DNA of 64,000 nucleotides from Planctomycetota bacterium (GTDB taxonomy: Bacteria; Planctomycetota; PUPC01; JACPCR01), in NCBI GenBank assembly GCA_027625095.1, contig JAQBXN010000023.1, positions 18,764 through 82,763 of the forward strand, read 5' to 3'. The notes below the pieces were generated by a model, which worked only from the letters and a program-made list of their open reading frames with translations, was not told the DNA's origin and did no database searches. The position numbers were made by a program, and so were the translations under genes. Of this stretch, positions 25,501-33,190 are shown piece after piece; position 1 is the first letter of the stretch, and each line of letters begins with the position of its first letter.

Positions 25501-26143
25501 TGAGCCGGATGACACAATCGACAGCAGCGACATCCGAAAAGCATTCGCCGTGCTCGATACACCAGGCTTCTGGTATTTCCACCTGAAGGCTCGTGACGGC
25601 GCCGGCAACTGGAGTCAAACGGCACACTACCCCTACTACACCACATCCCTCCCTCCTACAGCACCGGCGGATAGTTACGAAGCGAGCGAAGGATGGTCGG
25701 CCGTAGCGGAAACTCCGGGATCGACCGTAACTGCCCAGCCGGTGAAAACAATCAATGGCAAGAACACGCTACTCTCCGTCGATTGGCAGCCACCTGCGGC
25801 ATCGCAACTCATGCACTCACGCTTCATGCATCCAGTAAAAGGCATGGCCGGCAAGACACGGATAACCCTCAGGGCTTTCAATCAGAGCAAGCACGCCATC
25901 ACTCTCTATCCGCTTCTCGATAATTCCGACGAAACGTTTTTTTACGGTCGTCCGATCACCATCACCCAGGGAACGTGGGAGCCCGTCTACACTGTATCGT
26001 TGCTGCCCGAGAACTACCAAGCCGCGACGAAAACCCGTCCACTGCCCAAGCTCGACCTGAGCAAGGTCACCAACTTCGGTTTCAGAATCTACAACACCAG
26101 GGATGCCGGCTCGATGCTGCTGGAAGATGTGAAAGTGGAGTGA
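19562..26143 (+). CDS. giant secreted multi-module protein (2193 aa)
   Basis: The N-terminus is a signal peptide (MRVLNPAILLLLFSSLSALARA). Residues about 170-370 look like a concanavalin/LamG-like sandwich (WFGVVFCWRGPQDHFVFRAQ, DWYRIQVSAVGGRIRASMD), and similar modules repeat to about 950. Then three copies of a beta module start near 961, 1410 and 1788 with a shared pattern (a 'GKHSLRLEN'-like strand, a YRIPE/YRTEGK/YKFPPG segment, 'DGEWHQAVFEL' or 'DGKWHHAEINL', and an HIDDFLV/HLDNVTM strand). Each is followed by an Ig-like element with W and GNW motifs. No catalytic residues or anchor are seen. It is probably an extracellular, carbohydrate-contacting protein; the ATG at 19562 has no strong ribosome site. 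Confidence 0.8.
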   Translation: MRVLNPAILLLLFSSLSALARAENLKIGRDSFAPLQAISAREYSVEITARNKLEKKFKELVILFAHQGVPNYYRLKLTKTTAVVEKYRDNNLEDVWEGKGRILHSDSKNPDQMIEIRRQVSWITVVVNHVIALRVLDLSYGSGEVYVRMQEDLEITRFRVQPLDPIIFDDDFMKTAEAAEDLGVWKPESGSWRIQSIDEKVRATGLKISNGKAPESERSPNPFSLSSLGIEPSIITSGQSFWSDYAFEVSSKTESGWFGVVFCWRGPQDHFVFRAQLLQSKKHAGTLQLVRVKDGETDVLEERHFIGRTGDWYRIQVSAVGGRIRASMDDALVFDVYDDTCSGGKIGLYSEGGYGTAFDDVAVRSDAAIHLDRKDEIEKLGKASLGQWKIIEEKDGLTIECRRGGPSKTVGKLSSKPGHFDLWNSSLAGLRFEADIDVSNSRAAGLGIISQIPGKSIRNAYLVNSKGEFELHKDSVPLPRECYPIRMGKKLHLALDFNPGNESFYVNGIKVHHFQGDAPSDIGKLFLYGEEGAVFSNISVNGKDDRNWSQNVSKDAFVEDPYMQGWASPKWAWYPAKLPDEKSEPATWLYKGDCFGAVELSIPMLESTWFWGAEEADFQTGRGVKISQRANETRQVIFLDKGEVKKSIDLPVSKDEERLPLEIFSDGYYTWIKHHSHTKAVLRHDTLTSGIRLGAIAPMSFDFYSVKVRRDKVQDYLFERASKDWSRVGTWEVTNRFACDPRWSHMNGRSLGLAALWNKHRFEGDFSMEVYAGMRMRHGELLQGFHQWYNYPRIGDINFSFCADGRDVFSGYTMILAEWDRDWSEKYSRLYRQGRKVAETDRQLIPSVRIEQRDERAIPLDWDPGGRGVHGAWYYLKLRRRNGLIEYFFDNQKVLEYRDNSPIDSGRIALWTQNNSIVVARTQIAYKRCIREKLELIELPHQKKSEPETTSNPEFVIHSLTHPYHHSNFENSLAGWQPLHEDQSAQLSVDSATRAEGKHSLRLENMHAGGDFGALIPMDRGDLSRVKELSFFYRIPESVKVNLYFDLEGHPYRTFFVRLTGNDDSNIAMTKLGDFEVTADGEWHQAVFELGRAIRALLPNEVHHIVNRMKIGNLHEGYLNAGLGGNQAGLVYHIDDFLVTSAGPETVNFEFEPEDPDTINEFVWSIDEQPDMKSLKPGPNLKTSRVEIKAAEIEISKAAKGNRSRPSKPVLEKASPPHFAALATEKLPPGNWYLHVQGIRGDGSKTALAHRQIGVETQTRVAQLSPAANAAWGGEPIQLRFPDKTTAAPILETMQLFMRGQQVPLGDPISNYNANTRTLTLTLNHLEKPCEPGQPVPFELKFEDCLQNAAYIPRGPKPRNKQLTFWYQRPTADPKTPRKVDDVSKLISHKWSYSFETSADKTPPSRVHLSGRLMDLDFEENLGGITTSNSVQGAILERDSATAAEGTYSLKITNPAFGSEVNSSFFNNSFNLGAYPIFSFDYRTEGKLRMNFYTQAGGAGRYIKFTDPEGASSAYISDIDLQTDGKWHHAEINLQRAATQRLSSSFNQKHFEARALSLADFGHRANLAGESLHLDNVTMTPAISVHQEVTFTWKANDLSGIKGYSYGWSQTQAFEPPLKVDTSENSSTFIAQPEGERWFHIRAVDFAGNWGPTRHYRYIIDSTPPNITAVLPAEGAKSISPYVAVQLRDNVVGVNPVTLALSLNGQPVNLQSGHARMMASGDLRYDWAQAQAPMTAPIPDGTAMNYEIKPFFDFVGNQAEGRAWTWNIDYSKDKSGPSSLSVGSPSAQMLSYSDFTSSYGSWSSPTASLYQDPERNDKCLQVTVNDPLGKSAFSLSQSFYSHQQHLMTFDYKFPPGLNLMLKLYGSDKHYYIIGLTGESDIHKNIGMAEGIVADGKWRKAVIDIQAIIKAAYPDVTSWSIRNLSFGCWSRGNPNPIGTTYFLDNIAIQGSGSPAPIFSWNTWDVTGISGFSYLLDRQPTTEPDDTIDSSDIRKAFAVLDTPGFWYFHLKARDGAGNWSQTAHYPYYTTSLPPTAPADSYEASEGWSAVAETPGSTVTAQPVKTINGKNTLLSVDWQPPAASQLMHSRFMHPVKGMAGKTRITLRAFNQSKHAITLYPLLDNSDETFFYGRPITITQGTWEPVYTVSLLPENYQAATKTRPLPKLDLSKVTNFGFRIYNTRDAGSMLLEDVKVE

Positions 26144-26209
26144 GTAAGATTCGCGTATGTCACGAAAACTGATAACATTTCCCAACTGCAGAATTTCAGG
26201 AGGACTGTT

Positions 26210-26488
26210 ATGTCAACAACACTCGACGCGATGCTGGTACGTACCACTGGGACGTGTGGTGGGCGAATACGAATCGAGGGGACTCGCATCACGGTCCATC
26301 GAATTGCCACCCTCTATAAGCAGGGCCAGACAGCGGAAGATATTTTGCAAACTTATCCTCACCTGACTCTTGGACAAATCTACACGGCGCTGGCCTACTT
26401 CCACGAGAACCGACAGGAAGTCGAGGCTACATTTGCAGAGGATGATGCAGAATTTGAGAAATTGAAGAATCAAAACGGTGAACGATGA
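26210..26488 (+). CDS. DUF433 antitoxin-like protein
   Basis: 92 residues. GRIRIEGTRITVHRIATLYK, then GQTAEDILQTYPHLTLGQIYTALAYF is the standard DUF433 winged-helix pattern. These proteins are the usual partners of DUF5615 PIN-like toxins, and the next gene is one. Strong ribosome site AGGAGG 7 nt before the ATG. The stop overlaps the start of the toxin gene by 4 nt, so translation is coupled. Confidence 0.92.
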   Translation: MSTTLDAMLVRTTGTCGGRIRIEGTRITVHRIATLYKQGQTAEDILQTYPHLTLGQIYTALAYFHENRQEVEATFAEDDAEFEKLKNQNGER

Positions 26489-26772
26489 GTGTCATCCGGC
26501 TTTATGTCGATGAAGATGCGGGTGAAATGGCGGTAATTCAAGGTCTCCGCGCCCGGGGATATGACATCCTTTGCACTGTTGAGGCAGGGAGCTTAGGGAC
26601 ATCAGATCTAGACCAGTTGCATTTGGCGATTGAACTTCAGAGAGTCATCTACTCTTTTAACGTTGGTGATTTTGCAAAGCTCCATTCCCAATCACTTGCC
26701 GCCGGCGAACAGCATTGGGGAATCATTGTAATTCCAGACCAACGCTACTCGATTGGCGAATTTCATGAATAA
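26485..26772 (+). CDS. DUF5615 PIN-like toxin, C-terminally truncated by frameshift
   Basis: 95 residues. The N-terminus IRLYVDEDAGEMAVIQGLRARGYD carries the acidic nuclease start, and YSFNVGDFAKLH holds the second acidic motif; WGIIVIPDQRYSIGEF is the last typical strand. Family members continue for 15-25 residues with an RRLLRL-type helix and a 'SAEEM...FL' tail. Here the frame stops after FHE, but the missing tail, MNKTSAEEMIDKMVYL, is encoded in another frame at 26765-26815. A small deletion with frameshift is the simplest reading. The acidic core remains, so activity is uncertain. Confidence 0.85.
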   Translation: MSVIRLYVDEDAGEMAVIQGLRARGYDILCTVEAGSLGTSDLDQLHLAIELQRVIYSFNVGDFAKLHSQSLAAGEQHWGIIVIPDQRYSIGEFHE

Positions 26773-26845
26773 AACCAGTGCAGAAGAGATGATCGACAAG
26801 ATGGTGTATCTATGAGTACACGCACGCAAGAGGATGAAGCCACTC

Positions 26846-27625
26846 TCAAAATCTTTGCTCCGGATTCTCTTCATAATGCCTCTCCAGAGGCGCCCCATTC
26901 ATCGACAATTGCCCATTCAGCCTGAGGCCGCCATGCGAGAGATTGATGCTAGCTCCGATCTCGTCTTTGGTGTCGACCCAATGCGGGGTGAGGATCTGAT
27001 TCCAGAGGACGTCGCCCGGCCCCATGGAATAGCTCAGGACTTCCTCTTCGGCGATACCCGCTGGCTTGCGCAATTCCTTTCGGAATTCCGGTTCAATGAC
27101 CGATTCGACAGGCGTGCGTTGCTGGGGATCGGCAAAGCCGTTGAAGACTTTTGTGCCATGAATCTGCCAGGCGATCACGTGTGATACGTCCATGTGATAA
27201 TTGCCGGGCAACCGGCGACCCGAAATGAAAACGATCGGGTACGAGCGGTACCAGGTAAAACCTGCACGAGCGAGGAATTTCACCCACGGTAAAAAGACGC
27301 CGTCGTTGAAACCTTCAAGCAACTGGCCTCGACCATAGAAGAGATGCAGCCTGAAATTGGAGAGCCGGAAAGGCATATCCATGGCCTTCTCAAGAGGGGC
27401 CTTCTGAAACTCCAATCTGAAACTTTCAGCATCTACCGAATTGTCCGCGCACTGAATCCTTGAATCATCATCTTTACGCAGCACGTCGATGATGTCCTCA
27501 AGCGGCGGCGGTTCATATTCGAACGGCACACACTCGTCCGCGAGAAGAAAATTCTGGCGGCCGCTCCACAATTGCTGAAGCTCCGGTATAGTCCGCGCTA
27601 CCGTTCCCATCGATTTGGTTGGCAT
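26846..27625 (-). CDS. cupin/JmjC-like Fe(II) oxygenase family protein
   Basis: 259 residues. A double-stranded beta-helix signature is visible: YHMDVSHVIAWQIHGTKVF with a His-x-Asp pair, then YSMGPGDVLWNQILTPHWV with the second His, and a Lys/Ser-type ASINLSHGG. This resembles cupin-like (Cupin_8/JmjC) hydroxylases acting on proteins or small molecules. ATG at 27625 is preceded by AGGGAG. Transcribed away from the exonuclease-helicase gene. Substrate unknown. Confidence 0.7.
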   Translation of the reverse strand: MPTKSMGTVARTIPELQQLWSGRQNFLLADECVPFEYEPPPLEDIIDVLRKDDDSRIQCADNSVDAESFRLEFQKAPLEKAMDMPFRLSNFRLHLFYGRGQLLEGFNDGVFLPWVKFLARAGFTWYRSYPIVFISGRRLPGNYHMDVSHVIAWQIHGTKVFNGFADPQQRTPVESVIEPEFRKELRKPAGIAEEEVLSYSMGPGDVLWNQILTPHWVDTKDEIGASINLSHGGLRLNGQLSMNGAPLERHYEENPEQRF

Positions 27626-27691
27626 GGCATCTCCCTCCCGTGAATTTGAATCACTTTACCATTGCCGACGAGTGAGGAAAATTCAAGCGTC

Positions 27692-27743
27692 GCCACAAGC
27701 TGCGAGCCTGTAGTCGGTTAATCACAAGCAGGCTGCTTGTGGC
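27692..27743. repeat. nested palindromic (REP-like) element
   Basis: An inner perfect hairpin CACAAGCAG-G-CTGCTTGTG (27723-27741) is nested in a larger imperfect inverted repeat GCCACAAGC...AGCCTG / CAGGCTGCTTGTGGC. It lies in the 150-nt gap between divergent genes. Confidence 0.6.
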
Positions 27744-27774
27744 AGCGTGACATCTGATAACTGATTCCAGATAC

Positions 27775-30636
27775 GTGTTCCAAAATTTCACAGTCATAGA
27801 TTTCGAAACGACTGGTCTCGACCCGGAGGGTGACGAGATCCTTGAAGTGGGCGCGGTCCGTTTTCGTGATGGTAAACCGTCGGAGGAATTTTCCAGGTTC
27901 GCGGATCCGGGGCGTTCGATACCAAAAGTTATTTCCAAACTTACGGGCATCTCGAATGAGGATGTTGCAGGGCAGCCGAGCCCGAAGGAAGTCTTGAAAG
28001 AAATGCAGAAATTCCTCGGCGATGAGGAAATTGTGGTGGCGCACAACATCGAATTTGAAGCCGCATTCCTCAAGGCAAAAGGGATGAGCGGCCTTGGTAA
28101 GCGGCTCTACGACACCCTTGCCCTTTCCCGAATTGTCTGGCCGGAACGGGTTCGCCACGACTTGCGGGCCCTGTGTGAGTTCATTGGTGTGGATGCAAGT
28201 TTTCATCGGGCAACGGATGACTCACGAGTGACCGGACTGCTCTGGCTGGCGTTGATGGATGGCATCGATTCGATGCATCCTGCGGTGGTGCACACGCTGG
28301 CCGAATTCCTCGGGCCGGTTAATACGCCTCTTGCAGAGGTCTTCCTCAAATTTGACGAGAGAATGCTGAAGGAATCGATGTTGAGACAGTCCGGGAAGTA
28401 CCCGGATTTTTTTGAAGACTTTACCGAGTATTTGGATGAGCTTCGTAACAAGAAAGAGGAGTTACACCCGCCCGAATTGTTGATGCTTGAGCCAGAGCGG
28501 ATGGGCCGGATGTTTTCCCCCAACGGGGTATTCGCCAAGCGAAAAGAAGGTTTCGAATACAGGCAGCAGCAGGTCGATATGGTTCAGGCGATCTGCGAGG
28601 TATTCAATGAGGGGCGACACGCGCTGATTGAGGCCGGAACGGGGACGGGAAAATCCCTCGCATATTCCGCCTGCGCAATTGGCTGGTCGATTCTCAACGG
28701 TCTGCGAGTGGTTATTTCCACGAACACCAAATCGCTTCAGGATCAGCTTTGCGATAAAGACCTGCCGGAACTTCAGAAGGTGTTACAGAAACCTTACAAG
28801 ACCGTGAGAGTGAAAGGATCTGACAATTACCTTTGTGTTAACCACCTCTTGAACGTTCTTAGCAAGGGCCAGGGTGACCTTCAGGTTAAAGACCGCCTGC
28901 CTATCGCTGCACTCGCGGTCTGGGCGACTCGCACAACGTCGGGAGATGTGACCGAGTGTCCTGGATTCATCAATCAGAAAGGGCGTGAAATCTGGAGCCG
29001 GCTCAATCTCGGTGGCGGCGAATGCATGCGTACCTGTCGTAACCAAAGCCGCTGTTTTCTTTACAAAGCCCGCGGCGAGGCGATGCGGGCCAATATCGTG
29101 ATTGCCAATCACGCCCTGGTCTTCACCGACATGGCTATGGAGAATGGCATCCTTCCGAACTACGCCTACCTGATTCTTGATGAAGCGCACAACGTGGAAC
29201 GAGTGGCTACCGATCACCTGTCCCGGGAGGTGACCTCGTTTCGTGTCTTTTCGTTGCTGGACAACCTTTACGTCAAGGAGAAAAAACAAGGCCGCGGCGC
29301 CCTGGGATATCTGCATTACGCGGTTCAGCGTGACCTGACCAAGAAAGATGCTGATCCACTCAAGTCTAAATTTGAATATGCCTGCGAACAGGTTGAAGTG
29401 GCACGCAGTGCTTCCGGCGAGTTTTTTGACGCACTCTCGCTGTTGTTTGAAGGCGGAAAAGGCGGCGCACGTGAGCCGGACAAGAAACGATACAAAAGCG
29501 AGACGCAGGAGGGTGCTTACTGGCAAACCATTCTCCGGGCAGGCAATGAGCTTTGCTCTGCACTTAATGCCATCCTGGATGCGGCTAACGATGTTTCAGA
29601 ACAGGTCACTGAACAAAAGAAGCTCTCGATTCTTCGAGTGCCGATTGAGGAACTGAAACGACTGACGGAGGATCTCTCGGAGCTCTCACAAGACGTCGAG
29701 TTCATTCTCGAAGCCCGCAGCGACAACGATGTCTTCTGGATCGAAAAGGAACGCTGGAGCGGGCGCTGGCAATACTCAGCACACGCCGCCCCAATCGATA
29801 TTGGCCCGCTTCTGCGGCAGCATCTGTTTGAGAAGAAGGCAACGGTGATCATGGTGTCCGCTACGCTCTCGACGGGTGGCAGTTTCGAATTTTTCAAACA
29901 GCGGATCGGAATGGATCATCTGGCAGAGCAGAATTTCTGTGAGCTGCAGCTCGGCAGTTGTTTCGATCTTCAAAGTCAGGCCCTGCTTGCCATCCCGGCC
30001 TTCCTTCCAGAGCCGGGATATCAGGCCAGGGATTTCGGTGAGAAACTCGGCCATCTGCTGGTGGATGCCCTTCGGGCGACCAAAGGGCGGGCCCTTGTGC
30101 TCTGCACTTCCTACAGTCTGCTCGAAGAGCTGTACGAGCCGCTGAAACGTGACCTGGAGCTTTCCAACATTCGGGTGCTCGCTCAGGGCATTGATGGCGA
30201 AGCTTCCAGCCTCACGGAAGATTTCAAGGCGGATAACAGTTCGGTGCTCCTCGGTACGCAGAGCTTCTGGGAAGGTTTTGACGCACCCGGAAACACTCTC
30301 TGTTGCGTCGTGGTTTGCAAACTGCCGTTCCCCGTTTTCAAAGATCCAATAGTGGAGGCCCGCTGCGAATTGCTCGAATCACGGAACATCAATTCATTCG
30401 CTCACTTTATGGTGCCGAGTGCGGCCATCCGATTGAAGCAGGGCTTCGGCCGTCTGATTAGAACTAAGAATGATTATGGAGTTGTTTTGCTCACAGATAA
30501 TCGCATGCTCACAAAACGCTACGGTAGCACGCTGCTCCAGTCTCTGCCGATTCCGCATATCGCATTTAATGATGTGGGGACACTCGTCCAGCAGTTTCAA
30601 AGATTCTTCGAGGTGAAAGATGCGCAAGGCCGCTAA
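27775..30636 (+). CDS. DinG-family helicase with N-terminal DnaQ-type exonuclease
   Basis: 953 residues from a GTG start. The exonuclease domain (about 1-165) has ExoI VIDFETTG, ExoII AHNIEFEAAFL, in which the usual Asp is Glu, and ExoIII HRATDDSRVT. The superfamily 2 helicase begins near 260 with Walker A EAGTGTGKS (about 288), four Cys at about 395, 417, 421 and 427 fitting the XPD/DinG iron-sulphur cluster, and DEAH (about 468). The C-terminal motor includes GTQSFWEGFDAPG and KQGFGRLIRT. This is the exonuclease-helicase type found in Firmicutes and other phyla; it acts on structured or damaged DNA. Confidence 0.93.
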   Translation: MFQNFTVIDFETTGLDPEGDEILEVGAVRFRDGKPSEEFSRFADPGRSIPKVISKLTGISNEDVAGQPSPKEVLKEMQKFLGDEEIVVAHNIEFEAAFLKAKGMSGLGKRLYDTLALSRIVWPERVRHDLRALCEFIGVDASFHRATDDSRVTGLLWLALMDGIDSMHPAVVHTLAEFLGPVNTPLAEVFLKFDERMLKESMLRQSGKYPDFFEDFTEYLDELRNKKEELHPPELLMLEPERMGRMFSPNGVFAKRKEGFEYRQQQVDMVQAICEVFNEGRHALIEAGTGTGKSLAYSACAIGWSILNGLRVVISTNTKSLQDQLCDKDLPELQKVLQKPYKTVRVKGSDNYLCVNHLLNVLSKGQGDLQVKDRLPIAALAVWATRTTSGDVTECPGFINQKGREIWSRLNLGGGECMRTCRNQSRCFLYKARGEAMRANIVIANHALVFTDMAMENGILPNYAYLILDEAHNVERVATDHLSREVTSFRVFSLLDNLYVKEKKQGRGALGYLHYAVQRDLTKKDADPLKSKFEYACEQVEVARSASGEFFDALSLLFEGGKGGAREPDKKRYKSETQEGAYWQTILRAGNELCSALNAILDAANDVSEQVTEQKKLSILRVPIEELKRLTEDLSELSQDVEFILEARSDNDVFWIEKERWSGRWQYSAHAAPIDIGPLLRQHLFEKKATVIMVSATLSTGGSFEFFKQRIGMDHLAEQNFCELQLGSCFDLQSQALLAIPAFLPEPGYQARDFGEKLGHLLVDALRATKGRALVLCTSYSLLEELYEPLKRDLELSNIRVLAQGIDGEASSLTEDFKADNSSVLLGTQSFWEGFDAPGNTLCCVVVCKLPFPVFKDPIVEARCELLESRNINSFAHFMVPSAAIRLKQGFGRLIRTKNDYGVVLLTDNRMLTKRYGSTLLQSLPIPHIAFNDVGTLVQQFQRFFEVKDAQGR

Positions 30637-30677
30637 TAGTCCGCAACCCCAGTGGCCGTCTTCTCCCGAAGGCAGAT

Positions 30678-30697
30678 CTGCGCTCAGGAGAGCGCAG
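30678..30697. repeat. CTGCGCTC-AGGA-GAGCGCAG hairpin
   Basis: Perfect 8-bp stem with a 4-nt loop between the helicase stop and kdsD. No T-run follows, so a REP-like repeat is more likely than a terminator. Confidence 0.5.
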
Positions 30698-30728
30698 CCA
30701 CAGAATCCCCGCGCCACGCAGTGAAATC

Positions 30729-31715
30729 ATGAAGCCAGACTCAACTACTCCTGAACTGAAACTGGCCCGCCAGGTATTGAAAACCGAGTCAGACGCCATT
30801 CTGAAACAGTTGGATTGCCTCGATGAAAATTTCCAGAACGTCGTGGATGTAATCTCAGCCCTGACTGGAAAAGTCATCATCACCGGCATAGGCAAATCGG
30901 GAATAATCGGCTCAAAGATCGCAGGGACGCTTGCCAGTACCGGCACTCCGGCGCTGTTCCTTCATCCAGTCGAAGGCGTCCACGGGGACATGGGTGTCAT
31001 TCAAATGGGCGACCTGCTAATCGCCATTTCTAACAGCGGCGCCACCGAGGAAGTCCTCAACCTCGTTTTTGCGGTCGAGCAGATTGGGCTCACCACCCTT
31101 GGCATCTGCTCGAATCCGAAATCCACGCTTGCCGAGCTTTGCGACTACACCTTAATCGTCTCCGTCGATCAGGAGGCCTGCCCTCTTGGCCTCGCCCCAA
31201 CGGCTAGTACAACTGCGGTGCTTGCAGTCGGCGATGCACTTGCCATGGCTCTCTCATCGAAAAGGAAATTCTCCACAGAAGACTACTCCCGCTTTCATCC
31301 AGGCGGCTCACTGGGGCGTCGGCTCAAGCTCCGAGTGCGAGACATCATGCTCACCGGCGAAGCCCTTCCTCTGATCTCCGTGGAAGAAAATCTTGGGGCC
31401 GCCATGAAGGTAATGTCGGCCCACCAGAATCTCGGAGTGGCCCTGGCAGTCGATAAAGACGGGCGCCTCGCCGGTATCGTGACGGACGGTGACCTTCGCC
31501 GGATCTTTCTGTCAGGCCACACACAGGAATCGCCCATCACCAAGGTCATGACAAGGAATCCAAAACTTGCCGAATCCGAATCCCTGGCATCTGAGGCCCT
31601 GATGATCATGGAGCAGATGGCTATTACCTCACTGGCGATCGTAGATGAACAATCACGTGCGATCGGGCTGGTGCATCTGCATGATATTCTGGGGCGGGGC
31701 AAAGTGATTTTTTGA
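30729..31715 (+). CDS. kdsD: D-arabinose 5-phosphate isomerase
   Basis: 328 residues, KpsF/GutQ/KdsD family, converting ribulose 5-phosphate to arabinose 5-phosphate for Kdo and LPS synthesis. The SIS domain has TGIGKSGIIGSKIAGTLAST, then FLHPVEGVHGDMGVI and ISNSGATEEVL. Two CBS domains follow (about 205-328: VRDIMLTGEALPLIS, VTDGDLRRIF, KVMTRNP). Length matches the family. Its presence supports a Gram-negative outer membrane with Kdo. Confidence 0.96.
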   Translation: MKPDSTTPELKLARQVLKTESDAILKQLDCLDENFQNVVDVISALTGKVIITGIGKSGIIGSKIAGTLASTGTPALFLHPVEGVHGDMGVIQMGDLLIAISNSGATEEVLNLVFAVEQIGLTTLGICSNPKSTLAELCDYTLIVSVDQEACPLGLAPTASTTAVLAVGDALAMALSSKRKFSTEDYSRFHPGGSLGRRLKLRVRDIMLTGEALPLISVEENLGAAMKVMSAHQNLGVALAVDKDGRLAGIVTDGDLRRIFLSGHTQESPITKVMTRNPKLAESESLASEALMIMEQMAITSLAIVDEQSRAIGLVHLHDILGRGKVIF

Positions 31716-31813
31716 TCGCGGTCTGGGCGCTCCGCGACAGGACAGGCAGCCCGTGATATAGTTCCAGATTGCTTTTCAGGGCTTTCTTCTGTTGAAGTTA
31801 TTGGAAAGAGAAA

Positions 31814-31831
31814 GCGGTGATAAATCACCGC
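31814..31831. repeat. GCGGTGAT-AA-ATCACCGC palindrome
   Basis: Perfect 8-bp arms with 2 central bases, followed by ACTCCAGATCC, between two convergent genes. REP-like; may protect or terminate both transcripts. Confidence 0.55.
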
Positions 31832-31875
31832 ACTCCAGATCCAAGCCTTGAGATCGCCGGTCGCCGCGCTCCGAC

Positions 31876-32997
31876 TCAGTAGGTACCGTCGTCTGCGAAT
31901 TCATCTTCAAGCTCTCGGATGAATTCGAGCGCGTCTTCAAGCTGTGATACCGGCATACCCGGTTGTCTTCCGGCGGAATCGAGTTCACGTAGGAGCATCA
32001 GGTCTTCGAAGTATTCCGATTCCTCCAGCCTTCTTCGGGCGCGCTTACCGAGCGTGCCGTCCTTGTAGGCCAGTGCGTCCATGTGGTGCTCGATCAGGAA
32101 GAACGTGCGATCCGTGATCAGATCGTTCAAGGCTTCAAGCGCGGCGAAGACATGGTCATGCGGATCGATCGCCTTGCCGACGTCGTGCAGGAGAGCGGCC
32201 AGAATGAATTCCTCGTCATACGGCCGTTCCTGGCGCGCCAATTCAAACACTTGCAGGCTGTGGTAGAGAGCATCCCCTTCAGGGTGGTAAGAGGGGCTCT
32301 GCTTTACTCGCTCCAGAGGACGGAGCAGTAGATCATACAATTCGTAAGGGTTCATCAGGTCCTCGGAATCCACAAGCTCATCTTCCAGATCGCAGTTCGG
32401 CTTTTCGTTCTGCAGAAGTTCCTCAAGCTCACGAATCGACGCTCGCTCGATGCCTTTTCCCGTAATGGAACTTTTGAAAACGTAATGGGCTTTGTCCGAT
32501 CCATAGAGGGTCAGCTCATACACGTATTCATCGTAAACATGAATATGGGTGAAGACCCGTTCCTCACCGTGTTTGATGACACGCTTCCTTTCCAGTTTGT
32601 GAGTCACCCCTTCCTCCTCGAGGATATCGGTGACAGATGAAGCGTTATCCCCGAATACATGGATATCGATATCCGAGCCTTTCCGAATGTGACCCGTCCA
32701 GACACTGCCAATCAGGCGTGGGCGAAAACGCGCAAGCTTTCGCATAAGCGACAGCGCGGCGAGACGCATCGAACGCAGGAGCTCGAAACGCTCGTCGCCT
32801 TCCATGAGCCTGGTCAGCAATTGCACCTGGTCTCGAATCTCGCTGTTGGAAGGTAAATCGCCGGGCCGATACTGGTAATCGATGCCCATCTGTTTTGCCG
32901 CTTTTCTTTTCGCCGAGAAGTATTCCTTCTCGAGTCCTTCATACATCAAGGACGCCGCCCTCGACGCAATCGCCATTCTGGATTTACGATCAGCCAT
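31876..32997 (-). CDS. nucleotidyltransferase-HD phosphohydrolase protein
   Basis: 373 residues. Residues about 90-200 carry a minimal nucleotidyltransferase motif, GSVWTGHIRKGSDIDIHVF (G-S plus D-x-D). An HD domain follows, with HPEGDALYHSLQVFELA and LLHDVGKAIDPHDH (about 240-285). The combination is reminiscent of tRNA nucleotidyltransferase-HD or nucleotide-signalling enzymes, but the protein is too short for a PcnB/CCA enzyme and lacks its later motifs. The final part is acidic (ELEDEFADDGTY). Role unknown; cytoplasmic. Confidence 0.78.
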   Translation of the reverse strand: MADRKSRMAIASRAASLMYEGLEKEYFSAKRKAAKQMGIDYQYRPGDLPSNSEIRDQVQLLTRLMEGDERFELLRSMRLAALSLMRKLARFRPRLIGSVWTGHIRKGSDIDIHVFGDNASSVTDILEEEGVTHKLERKRVIKHGEERVFTHIHVYDEYVYELTLYGSDKAHYVFKSSITGKGIERASIRELEELLQNEKPNCDLEDELVDSEDLMNPYELYDLLLRPLERVKQSPSYHPEGDALYHSLQVFELARQERPYDEEFILAALLHDVGKAIDPHDHVFAALEALNDLITDRTFFLIEHHMDALAYKDGTLGKRARRRLEESEYFEDLMLLRELDSAGRQPGMPVSQLEDALEFIRELEDEFADDGTY

Positions 32998-33190
32998 TCA
33001 TGAATCCGACCTCAAAGAGTCGTATGGAGTGGAACTAAAGAGGGCGAGACTATAACGATTGGAATCGTGTTTCCCAGAATTTGAAAACACAATTGATCGG
33101 AATGCTTTATCCGTTATGACCTTCAGTGTGCCCAGCACAACATGCCATGAATCGCAAATTCGGATGTTTTCCGAAAATGGAATCCCACCA

